Assembly: GCA_050299175.1 (NCBI GenBank)
Contig: JBNKVM010000009.1
Span: forward strand, 62,001-126,000
Direction: 5' to 3'
DNA from: JAPHTQ01 sp050299175
GTDB lineage: Bacteria; Pseudomonadota; Gammaproteobacteria; Thiohalomonadales; Thiohalomonadaceae
DNA: 64,000 nucleotides
Shown here: positions 50,825-59,565 of the stretch, piece by piece
How positions within the stretch are numbered: position 1 is the first letter of the stretch
How the letters are laid out: each line of letters opens with the position of its first letter
Program-made: the position numbers and the translations under genes
Notes under the pieces: model-generated
What the model saw: only the letters and a program-made list of their open reading frames with translations
Told to the model about the DNA's origin: nothing
Database searches by the model: none

Positions 50825-51745
50825 ATGATGCGTTTCCTCGCGGCATATGTTGCCAAGGGGCCGTTGCAGGCGGTACTGGTGGTGGCGGTATCGGCGCTGT
50901 TGTCGCTGATCCTGCCGCCGCTGGGATATCTGGGGGGTGCGGCGCTGGCGCTGGTCACCCTGCGCATGGGATGGCGGCAAGGCCTGCTGCTGATCCTCGG
51001 TGCTGTGGTTGCCACCGGCCTGCTGGGTACGGTGTTGATCGGCAATCCCCTGGCTGGTCTGTTGATAGGCGTTACCTTCTGGCTCCCGTTGTGGGGCATG
51101 GCGGTGAACCTGCGGCGTACCGCGAGTGAAGTACGTAGCCTGCTGCTGGCTTCACTGTTTGGGGTGATGGCGGTGCTGGCCTTTCATCTGGGGAGCGATG
51201 ACCCAACCCAGTGGTGGCACAGCGTGCTGCAGGATGCGTTGAAGAACAGCATCGGCCAGCTGAGCGAGGCGGAGCGGACGCTGTTCCTGCAAAACCTGAA
51301 GCTTATCGCCAGCCTGATGACCGGCGGTGTTGCAGCAGCGTTGAGCGCCAGCCTGATCGGCAGTCTGTTTCTGGGACGCTGGTGGCAGGCGATGCTCTAC
51401 AACCCGGGCGGTTTTGGCGAGGAGTTTCGCGTCCTGCGTCTGGGACGTGCCCTGACCGCGGGCTTTATGGCAGTGTTGCTGCTATTTGCCTTCGGTGTAG
51501 GTGGCCTGTTGTTCCAGGACATCTTTGTGGTGTTGCTGGTGCCCTTTGTTGTTCAGGCGCTGGCGGCGGCCCATGCCCTGGTCCGCTCACGCGGGATGGA
51601 CAATGGTTGGCTGATCGCACTTTACCTGCTGCTGGTGGTCGCCAACGGACACATGTTGTTGCTGCTGGGTTTCATTGGCGCAATGGATAACTGGTTTGAT
51701 TTTCGCCGGCTCTTTGCCAACAAGGCTGGGGTCGATAACGATTAG
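50825..51745 (+). CDS. DUF2232 polytopic membrane protein
   Basis: 306 residues with about eight membrane helices (for example GPLQAVLVVAVSALLSLILP about 12-31, LLLILGAVVATGLLGTVLIG, LLFAFGVGGLLFQDIFVVLL). The DUF2232/YybS family has a conserved tail (ALYLLLVVANGHMLLLLGFI then DNWFDFRR) that is clearly present here. It commonly lies between rpsR and rplI in gammaproteobacteria and its function is unknown. The start is one of two adjacent ATGs (50825/50828). Confidence 0.88.
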   Translation: MMRFLAAYVAKGPLQAVLVVAVSALLSLILPPLGYLGGAALALVTLRMGWRQGLLLILGAVVATGLLGTVLIGNPLAGLLIGVTFWLPLWGMAVNLRRTASEVRSLLLASLFGVMAVLAFHLGSDDPTQWWHSVLQDALKNSIGQLSEAERTLFLQNLKLIASLMTGGVAAALSASLIGSLFLGRWWQAMLYNPGGFGEEFRVLRLGRALTAGFMAVLLLFAFGVGGLLFQDIFVVLLVPFVVQALAAAHALVRSRGMDNGWLIALYLLLVVANGHMLLLLGFIGAMDNWFDFRRLFANKAGVDND

Positions 51746-51802
51746 GTAACTTGCGGCAGCGGTCGCGGTTGCTATAGAGATAAAGTAAACGAGGTGGGTA
51801 CG

Positions 51803-52252
51803 ATGGACGTAATTTTGCTGGAAAAGGTAATTAACCTGGGCAACCTGGGCGACCAGGTCAAGGTGAAATCGGGCTATGCACGTAACTTCCTGCTGCCCAA
51901 GGGCAAAGCGGTTATGGCGACCAAAGATAACGTCGCCAAATTCGAAGAGCGTCGTGCCGAGTTGGAAGCCAAGGTGGCCGAGCAGATCGCAGAGGCACAG
52001 GCCCGTGCTGAGAAGCTGGCTGCCCTGGGTGGCGTGAGCATCGCTGCCAATGCTGGCGAAGAAGGCAAGCTGTTCGGCTCCGTGACCGCAGCCGATGTCG
52101 CCGATGCTATCTGTGCCGGTGGCGTGGAAGTGGCCAAGAGCGAAGTGAAGCTGCCGGAAGGTCCGATTCGCGCGATTGGCGAATATGACCTGATGGTTCA
52201 GCTGCATAATGACGTTGAGCAGACCGTTAAGGTAACCGTCGTAGCCGAATAA
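51803..52252 (+). CDS. rplI: 50S ribosomal protein bL9
   Basis: 149 residues from the ATG at 51803 (GAGG eight bases upstream); a GTG three codons earlier is less likely because orthologues begin MDVILLEKV/MQVILLDKV. The N-terminal domain shows NLGNLGDQVKVKSGYARNFL (about 11-30) and GKAVMATKDN, followed by the long connecting helix and the C-terminal rRNA-binding domain (GKLFGSVTAADVADAI, about 82-100). Its 3' end is followed at six bases by a dispersed repeat and then by a terminator. Confidence 0.98.
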   Translation: MDVILLEKVINLGNLGDQVKVKSGYARNFLLPKGKAVMATKDNVAKFEERRAELEAKVAEQIAEAQARAEKLAALGGVSIAANAGEEGKLFGSVTAADVADAICAGGVEVAKSEVKLPEGPIRAIGEYDLMVQLHNDVEQTVKVTVVAE

Positions 52253-52258
52253 GCTGTA

Positions 52259-52400
52259 GAAGCGGCCTCAAAATGGTCTTCGTGCCCCGATCCGGCGTTA
52301 CAAAGCCTGTTCCGGTGCTCATTTACTCCCGGTAAACTGCGCTCCTCACAGGCTTTGCGCCTTGTCTCCGGGCACGAATCCAAATTTTGATACCACCTCT
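52259..52400 (+). repeat. Dispersed 140-bp inverted-repeat element, copy 5
   Basis: Left end AGAAGCGGCCTCAAAATGG, right end TTTTGATACCACCTCTA, with TTCGTGCCCCG and CGGGCACGAA as inner mirror segments. The core GTGCTCATTTACTCCCGG with GTAAACTGCGCT is intact. It starts six bases past the rplI stop and is followed by the rplI terminator, exactly as copy 2 precedes the adk terminator. Confidence 0.87.
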
Positions 52401-52403
52401 AAT

Positions 52404-52437
52404 AAAACCGCACCAGCGTGCATGATGGTGCGGTTTT
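52404..52437 (+). terminator. Rho-independent terminator of the rpsF-rplI operon
   Basis: AAAACCGCACCA (52404-52415) pairs perfectly with TGGTGCGGTTTT (52426-52437), loop GCGTGCATGA. It lies beyond the repeat element and before dnaB. Confidence 0.85.
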
Positions 52438-52527
52438 AATTTCTGAGCTTTACATCGGCAGCCCGCTTGGGCCATTCTCTTACCCTCAGTGAACGGCTCT
52501 GCACCGTCGCGATAACAGAGGCTGAAA

Positions 52528-53931
52528 ATGCCGGAAACCCTGGTTCCACTCAACCGAGATGCGGCCACCGAGGCCCTCAAGGTTCCGCCCCATTCGATTG
52601 AGGCGGAGCAGTCGCTGCTGGGCGGCCTGATGCTCGATAACGCTGCCTGGGACCGGGTTAGCGACATCGTCAACGAAGAAGATTTCTACCGCCGCGACCA
52701 CCGTTTGATCTTCTCTGCTATCGCCCATCTGGCGGCGGATAGCGCCCCCTTCGACGTGGTGACCCTGGCCGAACGGCTGGACAAGAAGGGTGAGTTGGAT
52801 AATGTCGGCGGTATCAACTATCTCGGCGCCTTGGCCGGCAATACCCCCAGCGCCGCCAATATCAAATCCTACGCGGGTATCGTCCGCGAGCGTTCCGTTC
52901 TCCGTCAGCTGATCAGGGTGGCCAACGAGGTTGCCGATAACGCCTTCCACCCGGATGGGCGTAACGTCAGTGAATTGCTGGATGATGCCGAGCGACGGGT
53001 ATTCCAGATCGCCGAGCAGGGCAATCGCGGCAAGCGCGGCTTTGTCGGCATGAAGGAGTTGCTGACCCAGGCGGTGGAGCGGATCGACTACCTGTTTACC
53101 CAGGACAACCCGATCACCGGTATTCCCTCCGGTTTTGACGATTTCGACGAGAAGACCTCGGGTCTGCAGCGTTCCGATCTGGTTATCGTTGCTGGCCGTC
53201 CCTCCATGGGGAAAACCACCTTCGCCATGAATCTCGCCGAAAATGCGGCGATCAAGGCGCAGCAGCCGGTGGCAGTCTTCTCCATGGAGATGCCCGGCGA
53301 GCAGTTGGCGATGCGTATGATCTCTTCACTGGGGCGCATCGATCAGCATAAGCTGCGTACCGGCAAGCTGGCCGACGACGACTGGCCCCGTCTGACTTCC
53401 GCGGTGGGTATCCTTTCCGAAGCACCGATGTATATCGATGACACCCCGGGCCTGACACCGACCGAGCTGCGCTCCCGTGCCCGCCGTCTGGCGAGAGAGC
53501 ATGGTCTGGGCATGATCGTCATCGACTACCTGCAGCTGATGCAGGGTTCGCCGGGTTCCTCCAAGGAGAACCGGGCCACTGAAATCTCCGAGATCTCCCG
53601 TTCACTCAAAGGACTGGCAAAGGAGTTGAATGTGCCGGTCATCGCCCTGTCGCAGCTTAACCGCTCACTGGAGCAGCGTCCTAACAAGCGTCCGGTTATG
53701 TCGGATCTGCGTGAGTCGGGTGCGATCGAGCAGGACGCAGACGTGATCATCTTTATCTACCGCGATGAGGTCTATAACGAGGATAGCGCTGACAAAGGCA
53801 CCGCCGAGATCATTATCGGCAAACAGCGTAATGGTCCTATCGGCACCACCCGTCTCGCCTTCCTTGGGCAGTTTACCCGTTTCGAAAATCTCGCCCACAA
53901 TCCCTCGTACGGCGGCGGTGAGGATTACTGA
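52528..53931 (+). CDS. dnaB: Replicative DNA helicase DnaB
   Basis: 467 residues. The N-terminal helical domain (about 15-125; PPHSIEAEQSLLGGLMLDN) is followed by a linker and the RecA-like helicase domain with Walker A AGRPSMGKTTFAMN (about 226-239), Walker B MIVIDYLQLM (about 329-338) and the C-terminal SDLRESGAIEQDADVIIFI and KQRNGPIGT segments. No intein is present. The hexamer unwinds DNA at the fork. alr overlaps by one base (TGATG), so the pair is translationally coupled as in many gammaproteobacteria. Confidence 0.98.
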   Translation: MPETLVPLNRDAATEALKVPPHSIEAEQSLLGGLMLDNAAWDRVSDIVNEEDFYRRDHRLIFSAIAHLAADSAPFDVVTLAERLDKKGELDNVGGINYLGALAGNTPSAANIKSYAGIVRERSVLRQLIRVANEVADNAFHPDGRNVSELLDDAERRVFQIAEQGNRGKRGFVGMKELLTQAVERIDYLFTQDNPITGIPSGFDDFDEKTSGLQRSDLVIVAGRPSMGKTTFAMNLAENAAIKAQQPVAVFSMEMPGEQLAMRMISSLGRIDQHKLRTGKLADDDWPRLTSAVGILSEAPMYIDDTPGLTPTELRSRARRLAREHGLGMIVIDYLQLMQGSPGSSKENRATEISEISRSLKGLAKELNVPVIALSQLNRSLEQRPNKRPVMSDLRESGAIEQDADVIIFIYRDEVYNEDSADKGTAEIIIGKQRNGPIGTTRLAFLGQFTRFENLAHNPSYGGGEDY

Positions 53932-55004
53932 TGCGTCCCACCCAGGTCCTGATCGACCTGACTGCGCTGCGCCATAACCTGCAACAGGTCCGCCAGTCTG
54001 CCCCAGGCTGCAAGGTCATTGCCGCGGTGAAAGCGGATGCCTATGGGCATGGTCTTACCCGTGTCGCCCATACCCTGAACGATGCCGACGGTTTCGGCGT
54101 TGCCGCCATCGAAGAGGCGGTGCAGCTTCGTCAGGCGGGTATCGATGCGCCGATCACCCTGCTGGAAGGTTTCTTTCACGTCGACGAATTTCCCCTTATT
54201 GATGAATACCGTATCGATCTGGTATTGCACCAGCCGTGGCAGATCGAAGCACTGGAGCAGGCAACGTTTACCAGCCCGATCCGTGTTTGGTTGAAGGTGG
54301 ATAGCGGAATGCATCGCCTCGGTATTGCTCCTGAACAGGTGGCAGCCTGGTGGCAGCGTCTGCAGGGGATTTCGTCAGTGACACCGCTAGGTCAACTCAC
54401 CCATCTGGCCTGTGCCGATGACCTGCAGAGCGAGGCGACCGGGAAGCAACTGGCTGTTTTTGCCGAGACGACCCGTGAACTTGGTGGAGAGAAGAGTATC
54501 GCCAACTCGGCGGGAATACTCGGTTGGGAAGAGAGTCGAGGCGACGTCGTCCGTCCTGGGATTATGCTGTACGGAATTTCCCCCTTTATTGGCGGGCGCG
54601 CTGCGGAACACAACCTGCGTCCGGTGATGACCTTCAGTTCACAATTGATCGCCATTGAACAGCACCAAAAGGGTGATGCCATCGGTTATGGTGCCACCTG
54701 GCGCTGTCCCGAGGCCATGCCGGTCGGTGTGGTGGCGGTGGGCTATGGCGACGGTTATCCGCGCCATGCGTCGAATGGTACCCCGGTACTGGTTAATGAT
54801 CGTATCGTGCCGCTGATCGGTCGGGTGTCGATGGATATGATCACCGTGGATCTACGAGACCAGCCCGATGCCCGTGTCGGCGATCCGGTGGTGTTGTGGG
54901 GTGAAGGCCTGCCTGCCGAGGCAGTGGCCGAATCTGCGGGCACCATCGCCTACGAGCTGTTCTGCGGTGTGACTTCTCGGGTGCGTTGTCTGGAGAAGGA
55001 CTAG
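53931..55004 (+). CDS. alr: Alanine racemase
   Basis: Supplies D-alanine for peptidoglycan. 357 residues. The pyridoxal-phosphate lysine is in VIAAVKADAYGHG (about 29-41). The barrel shows VWLKVDSGMHRLGI (about 121-134) and RPGIMLYGISP, and the C-terminal domain carries the catalytic tyrosine region VAVGYGDGYPRHASNG (about 263-278) and GRVSMDMITVDL. Biosynthetic versus catabolic paralogue cannot be told from sequence; the dnaB-alr context favours the constitutive biosynthetic form. Confidence 0.96.
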   Translation: MRPTQVLIDLTALRHNLQQVRQSAPGCKVIAAVKADAYGHGLTRVAHTLNDADGFGVAAIEEAVQLRQAGIDAPITLLEGFFHVDEFPLIDEYRIDLVLHQPWQIEALEQATFTSPIRVWLKVDSGMHRLGIAPEQVAAWWQRLQGISSVTPLGQLTHLACADDLQSEATGKQLAVFAETTRELGGEKSIANSAGILGWEESRGDVVRPGIMLYGISPFIGGRAAEHNLRPVMTFSSQLIAIEQHQKGDAIGYGATWRCPEAMPVGVVAVGYGDGYPRHASNGTPVLVNDRIVPLIGRVSMDMITVDLRDQPDARVGDPVVLWGEGLPAEAVAESAGTIAYELFCGVTSRVRCLEKD

Positions 55005-55435
55005 TGGCCAAACAGTGGCCGCAGTTAGGTGTTGGTGCATTCGTTGTGCACGGCAATGCGATTCTGCTGGTTCAGCGTGGGCAGGAGCCTGGCAAGGGGC
55101 AGTGGGCGATCCCCGGTGGTCGGGTAAAACCGGGTGAAGCATTGCGCATTGCCGCGCAAAGGGAGATTCTGGAAGAGACGGGTGTGGCCGTAGCGGTAGG
55201 TGAGTTTGCCTGGCAGTTTGAACTGATTCAGCGAGATGCCAACAATGAACTGCAATACCATTACGTGGTGCTCGATTTCTACGCCCGCTATCTGGCCGGT
55301 GAACCTCAACCCGCCGATGACGCTGTGGCGGCACGCTGGGTGAATTTTGATGAGCTTACTTCGATGGATTTGAGTGAAGTTACGCGCCGGGCGTTAAACG
55401 AACTGTTCGCTGAAAGGATGCGACATGATGAGTGA
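55004..55435 (+). CDS. Nudix hydrolase
   Basis: 143 residues from a GTG that overlaps the alr stop by one base (GGAGA seven bases upstream). The Nudix box GGRVKPGEALRIAAQREILE followed by ETGV (about 34-57) is intact. AIPGGRVKPGE and the preceding LLVQRGQEPGKGQW resemble the MutT/NudG-like and ADP-ribose-type subgroup sometimes annotated as phosphohydrolase. The substrate is unresolved. It overlaps the next small gene by 11 bases. Confidence 0.87.
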   Translation: MAKQWPQLGVGAFVVHGNAILLVQRGQEPGKGQWAIPGGRVKPGEALRIAAQREILEETGVAVAVGEFAWQFELIQRDANNELQYHYVVLDFYARYLAGEPQPADDAVAARWVNFDELTSMDLSEVTRRALNELFAERMRHDE

Positions 55436-55658
55436 AACGAACTTACGCTGGTATGGGATCTTGCCGCTGGTGCTGCTATTGGCAGGATGCGACTTGCAGA
55501 GCAGTACGTTACGCATTGGTCTACTGGTGCTGGTACCGTTTGTTCTGATCATCGGCGCATTTATGTGGCTGAACTTGCGTGGCAGTGGTGTTGATGAAAA
55601 CTGGGAAAAACAACATTTCCCTGATCAGGATGACGATGAAGATCATTTTCTTATGTGA
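55425..55658 (+). CDS. Small predicted lipoprotein / membrane protein
   Basis: 77 residues. The signal region WYGILPLVLLLAGCDLQSS has a lipobox (LLAGC, Cys22) and is followed by a second hydrophobic helix (about 30-50, IGLLVLVPFVLIIGAFMWL) and an acidic tail (DQDDDEDHFLM). Asp at +2 after the lipid cysteine would keep a lipoprotein in the inner membrane by the E. coli rule. Function unknown; translationally coupled to the Nudix gene upstream. Confidence 0.6.
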   Translation: MMSETNLRWYGILPLVLLLAGCDLQSSTLRIGLLVLVPFVLIIGAFMWLNLRGSGVDENWEKQHFPDQDDDEDHFLM

Positions 55659-55675
55659 ATCGGTGAGATAGGCGC

Positions 55676-57040
55676 TTGGCCAAGGCGAAAATCAACTATT
55701 CCTGTACCACTTGTGGTGCAGAGACCAATAAGTGGGTGGGGCAGTGCCCCGAATGCGAGGCGTGGAATACGCTGGTGGAAATTGCCGTGGTGGCAACATC
55801 ACGTAATGAAGCCCGTTTTGCCGGGTATGCCGGCAGTGTTGAGGCGAATGCGATCCGTACCCTTTCCGAGGTGACCCCTGACGACGTGCAGCGTGTGCCG
55901 ACAGGTATCGGCGAGTTTGATCGCGTATTGGGCGGCGGTATGGTGCCTGGTTCGGTGGTGTTACTCGGTGGCGATCCGGGGATTGGTAAATCGACCCTGT
56001 TACTGCAAACCCTGGCGACCCTGGGGGATGGGCTGAAAACCCTGTATGTCAGTGGCGAAGAATCACCACAACAGATCAGCCTGCGTGCACACCGTCTCAA
56101 ACTTCCTACTCTCGACACCCGCTTGCTGCCTGAGACGCGGGTCGAGGGCATTATTCAGGCTGCATTGAAAGAGCGGCCGCAGGTGCTGGTGATCGATTCG
56201 ATCCAGACCCTCTACACCGATCAACTCTCTTCCGCGCCCGGTTCGGTGGCGCAGGTACGTGAAAGTGCGGCGCAACTGGTGCGCTATGCCAAGCAGAGCG
56301 GTACTTCGATCTTTATCGTCGGTCACGTCACCAAGGAAGGGCAACTGGCCGGTCCTCGTGTGCTGGAGCACATGGTCGATACGGTGCTCTATTTCGAGGG
56401 TGATAGCGGCAGTCGTTATCGGGTGATACGCGCAGTGAAAAACCGTTTCGGCGCAGTCAACGAACTGGGTGTCTTTGCCATGACCGAACTGGGATTGAAA
56501 GAGGTATCCAATCCCTCGGCGATCTTTCTTTCTCAGCATGAGGAACAGGTTTCGGGTAGCGCTATCATGGTCACCATCGAAGGCAGCCGACCGTTGTTGG
56601 TAGAGGTGCAGGCGCTGGTGGACGAGAGCCATCTGGGCAATCCACGGCGGGTGACTGTTGGCCTGGAGCAGAATCGTCTGGCGATGTTGCTGGCTGTGTT
56701 GCATCGTCATGGCGGTATTGTGACCCATGATCAGGATGTTTTCGTCAACGTGGTTGGTGGGGTGAGGGTGAGTGAGACGGGGGCTGATCTGGCCTTGCTG
56801 CTATCCGTACTCTCCAGCCTGCGTAATCGACCTTTACCGCAAGGAATGGTGGTTTTCGGCGAGGTGGGGCTGGCGGGTGAGATCCGTCCGGTACCCAATG
56901 GTCAGGAGCGGTTGAAGGAGGCGGTCAAGCACGGCTTTACCCGCGCAATTGTGCCCGCAGCAAATATCGCGAAGAAGGGACCGGAAGGTTTGGAGGTGAT
57001 CGGTGTGCATCGCCTCGAAGAGGCGCTATCTCACCTGTAG
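55676..57040 (+). CDS. radA: DNA repair protein RadA
   Basis: 454 residues starting at a TTG. The zinc finger CTTC with CPEC (Cys10, 13, 24, 27) is followed by the RecA-like core with Walker A GGDPGIGKSTL (about 99-109), the RadA-specific KNRFG motif (VKNRFGAVNELGVF, about 255-268) and a Lon-protease-like C-terminal domain (about 300-450; FGEVGLAGEIRPV). RadA drives branch migration and helps process recombination intermediates. It is convergent with the PilZ gene with six bases between stops. Confidence 0.97.
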   Translation: MAKAKINYSCTTCGAETNKWVGQCPECEAWNTLVEIAVVATSRNEARFAGYAGSVEANAIRTLSEVTPDDVQRVPTGIGEFDRVLGGGMVPGSVVLLGGDPGIGKSTLLLQTLATLGDGLKTLYVSGEESPQQISLRAHRLKLPTLDTRLLPETRVEGIIQAALKERPQVLVIDSIQTLYTDQLSSAPGSVAQVRESAAQLVRYAKQSGTSIFIVGHVTKEGQLAGPRVLEHMVDTVLYFEGDSGSRYRVIRAVKNRFGAVNELGVFAMTELGLKEVSNPSAIFLSQHEEQVSGSAIMVTIEGSRPLLVEVQALVDESHLGNPRRVTVGLEQNRLAMLLAVLHRHGGIVTHDQDVFVNVVGGVRVSETGADLALLLSVLSSLRNRPLPQGMVVFGEVGLAGEIRPVPNGQERLKEAVKHGFTRAIVPAANIAKKGPEGLEVIGVHRLEEALSHL

Positions 57041-57046
57041 ACAATC

Positions 57047-57424
57047 TCAGACGTTGTCGACCAGTTCGTGGAGCTCGCGTTCCAGCGCAGCTTCATCGCC
57101 CAAATTCAACTCCACCAGTCTTTTCAAATGAGTGATGCTGTCCAGATCGATGTGATCGCAACGGAAGCCAATCTGTTCCGCATCGCTATGAACGATGCTG
57201 CCCTGCATGGTTACTGTGGTCTCGCCCAACAGGAGCTCAAGTTCGCATGGCTCACCTGTGCCGCCCGAATACTCGGCGGGGCGGTTCAATAATGCACCCT
57301 TGAGTGAGACATCTTGCAGGGTGGTACGCAACTCACCGCCGTCATGGCAGTGCAGCACTGCCTCGCAGTCGATGGGGATGCGGGTGAAGTGACGGCGTTC
57401 CTCTTCGTGTGGGCGATCGGGCAT
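57047..57424 (-). CDS. PilZ-domain c-di-GMP receptor
   Basis: 125 residues. The c-di-GMP-binding signature is present: the R-x3-R pair in EEERRHFTRIPID (about 8-20) and D-x-S-x-x-G in LQDVSLKGALL (about 36-46). It is a single-domain protein of the type that couples c-di-GMP to motility or surface attachment. The ATG has AGGAGGAG upstream. Directly upstream on the same strand is a double-FHA gene, 25 bases away, so the two may be co-transcribed. The likely ligand source in the window is the GAF-GGDEF cyclase. Confidence 0.9.
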   Translation of the reverse strand: MPDRPHEEERRHFTRIPIDCEAVLHCHDGGELRTTLQDVSLKGALLNRPAEYSGGTGEPCELELLLGETTVTMQGSIVHSDAEQIGFRCDHIDLDSITHLKRLVELNLGDEAALERELHELVDNV

Positions 57425-57449
57425 GGCAGTCTCCTCCTGTTGCCCTGGC

Positions 57450-58091
57450 TTAGACCAGGGTGAACTGCATTTTTACGTTACCGATCTGGATGACGTTCCC
57501 GTCTTCCAGTTTGTAGCTATTCTCGCCAATGCTTTTACCATCAACCAGCGGTGTCCGTTCACCTTCCAGGTGAGAGAGAAAATAGCCGTCGCCACGGCGG
57601 GCGATAACTGCGGTCTGTACGCCGGCCTTGCCCAGGTTGGTCAGGTTACGACTGAGGCTGATGGTGCGGCCGACATTGGCACCGTTCATGATCTGCAGCC
57701 AGGCCTCTTTGGGCTTGGTTTTGGCAATGATGATCGGCTCATCGATCGGATCGAGCATTGGCTCAGGTAGCGTATCATCTCCGGCTAGTTCGTCTGCCGG
57801 ATCGGTAGTAAACAGCAGGGTGTGTTTGCCGACACGAATTTCATCATCGTGTTTGAGCTGGTGGTCGCCTTCGAGTTTTTTATTATTGACGAAAGTGCCG
57901 CCATCATCGCCACTTAGATCACGCAGTACAGACTTGTGCTGTGCCGTGGTGATGCTGGCGTGACGCGGCTGCAGGGCCAGACTGTCAATGAACACCTTGC
58001 ATGATGGGTCGCTGCCAATCAGCATTTCGCCGGGTTCAACAACAACAACCTTTAAGACAGTGTCCTTGAATGCAAGGGTTAACTTCGCCAC
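57450..58091 (-). CDS. Protein with two FHA domains
   Basis: 213 residues from a GTG. Two forkhead-associated (phosphothreonine-binding) domains are visible, the first about 20-95 (MLIGSDPSCKVFIDSLALQP, RHASI, DGGTFVNNKKL) and the second about 128-205 (ISLSRNLTNLGKAGVQTAVI with GDGYFLSHLEGERTPLVDGK). The canonical R-H/S-N pattern is complete in the first (GSDPSCKV, RHASI, NNKK). The second has degenerate residues. No kinase or other partner gene is adjacent. Regulation of envelope or secretion by phosphothreonine signalling is the family role. Confidence 0.8.
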   Translation of the reverse strand: MAKLTLAFKDTVLKVVVVEPGEMLIGSDPSCKVFIDSLALQPRHASITTAQHKSVLRDLSGDDGGTFVNNKKLEGDHQLKHDDEIRVGKHTLLFTTDPADELAGDDTLPEPMLDPIDEPIIIAKTKPKEAWLQIMNGANVGRTISLSRNLTNLGKAGVQTAVIARRGDGYFLSHLEGERTPLVDGKSIGENSYKLEDGNVIQIGNVKMQFTLV

Positions 58092-58193
58092 ATTCAGGCC
58101 CCAAGTGAATTTAAATTGCTATTAAGTGTAGTCAGCACTAGGGCAATGTTGTACAGGATTTTTCCAACTATTTCCATAAGATGAGGCTGTTTA

Positions 58194-59489
58194 TTAAAGC
58201 TGATTGGTGTTGTTGTCGCCACGTTGCTTATAGGCAGGATCGATGCGCACGGTTTTTACAGAACTGCTACCTGTTTGCACAACCTCAATAGGGTAACCCG
58301 AGAGCAGCAGGCTGGTCCCCACCTCCGGGATGGTTTCCAGGTATTCGGTAATCATGCCATTGAGGGTTTTCGGTCCGTCGGTGGGCAGGTCCCAGTGCAT
58401 GATACGGTTCAGTTCACGGATGTTGGCGCTACCGTCGACCAGAAAAGTGCCGTCGGCTTGGGGATAGATATCCTTGGAGCTGGCGGCAGCCGGATCGGTA
58501 GTGAACTCACCGACGATCTCCTCCAGGATATCGTCGAGGGTAACCAGTCCCTGAATATCGCCGTACTCGTCCACTACCAGACCAATGCGGCGGCGATGTT
58601 TCTGGAAGTTGAGCAACTGGGTGTTGAGCGGGGTTCCTTCCGGGATAAAGTAGGTTTCGCGGATAACCTCTTCAAGATTGCCCAGCTCCAGTCCCTCTTT
58701 GCCGCGAAGGGAGAGCACATTGCGTAGGTGAACGAAGCCGACTACGTTGCTGATATCGCCACGATAGACAGGCAGGCGGGTATGCTGGCTGGTGTTGATC
58801 TGTTTGAGGATATCCTCTTCGCTGTCATCCAGATCGATGCCGACGATCTCGTTGCGCGGCACCATGATGTCTTCCACTGTCACCTTCTCCAGATCGAGAA
58901 TGCTGAGTAGCATCTTTTGGTGGCGGCGTGGAATCATCGCGCCAGCTTCGTTGACCACACTGCGTAGTTCTTCACTGCTGATGCCATGGACGTCCACATC
59001 CTCCTGCGAGACACCCATCATTCGCAATAGTGCATTGGGAATGGTGTTAAGCAGCCAGACCAGGGGATAGAGGACTCGCATCAATGGCTTGAGGATCAGG
59101 GTCGCTGGAAAGGCCAGCCGTTCCGGGTGCAATGCCGCGAGAGTTTTTGGCGTGATCTCGGCGAAGATCAGGATCACCAGGGTCAGCAGCAGGGTCGCAA
59201 CGACAATGCCGTCGCCGCCCAGCAGGCGCAGTGCGATGATCGTGGCAATGGACGAGGCGAGAATATTGACGAAGTTGTTGCCCAGCAGGATCAGGCCGAT
59301 CAGCCGATCCGGGCGTTTGAGCAGTTTACTGGCGCGAAGTGCCCCCGGGTTTTTTGCGTCCGTGAGATGGCGCAGGCGATAGCGGTTAAGGCTGATCAGA
59401 CCGGTTTCCGAACCGGAAAAAAAGGCGGAAGCAAGGACTAACAAACCGAGGGCCGTGAACAGCACCCATAAGGGAATATCGTTTAACAA
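58194..59489 (-). CDS. CNNM/CorC-family membrane protein (DUF21, CBS pair, CorC_HlyC)
   Basis: 431 residues, probably starting at a TTG. A DUF21 domain with four membrane helices (about 5-30, 60-80, 90-115, 128-150) is followed by a CBS pair (about 205-330; VEDIMVPRNEIVGID, FVHLRNVL, RRIGLVVDEYGDIQGLVTLD) and a C-terminal CorC_HlyC domain (about 345-425). This is the CorB/YfjD class implicated in Mg2+/Co2+ efflux and homeostasis. In E. coli yfjD lies next to ypjD and ffh, as here. Confidence 0.93.
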   Translation of the reverse strand: MLNDIPLWVLFTALGLLVLASAFFSGSETGLISLNRYRLRHLTDAKNPGALRASKLLKRPDRLIGLILLGNNFVNILASSIATIIALRLLGGDGIVVATLLLTLVILIFAEITPKTLAALHPERLAFPATLILKPLMRVLYPLVWLLNTIPNALLRMMGVSQEDVDVHGISSEELRSVVNEAGAMIPRRHQKMLLSILDLEKVTVEDIMVPRNEIVGIDLDDSEEDILKQINTSQHTRLPVYRGDISNVVGFVHLRNVLSLRGKEGLELGNLEEVIRETYFIPEGTPLNTQLLNFQKHRRRIGLVVDEYGDIQGLVTLDDILEEIVGEFTTDPAAASSKDIYPQADGTFLVDGSANIRELNRIMHWDLPTDGPKTLNGMITEYLETIPEVGTSLLLSGYPIEVVQTGSSSVKTVRIDPAYKQRGDNNTNQL

Positions 59490-59565
59490 GAAGGTGTAGT
59501 GCCTTTGTTATGAGCAGGAACGTGTAATTACAGGGAGTCGGGGACGGAGTGTCAAGGGCCGCCGG

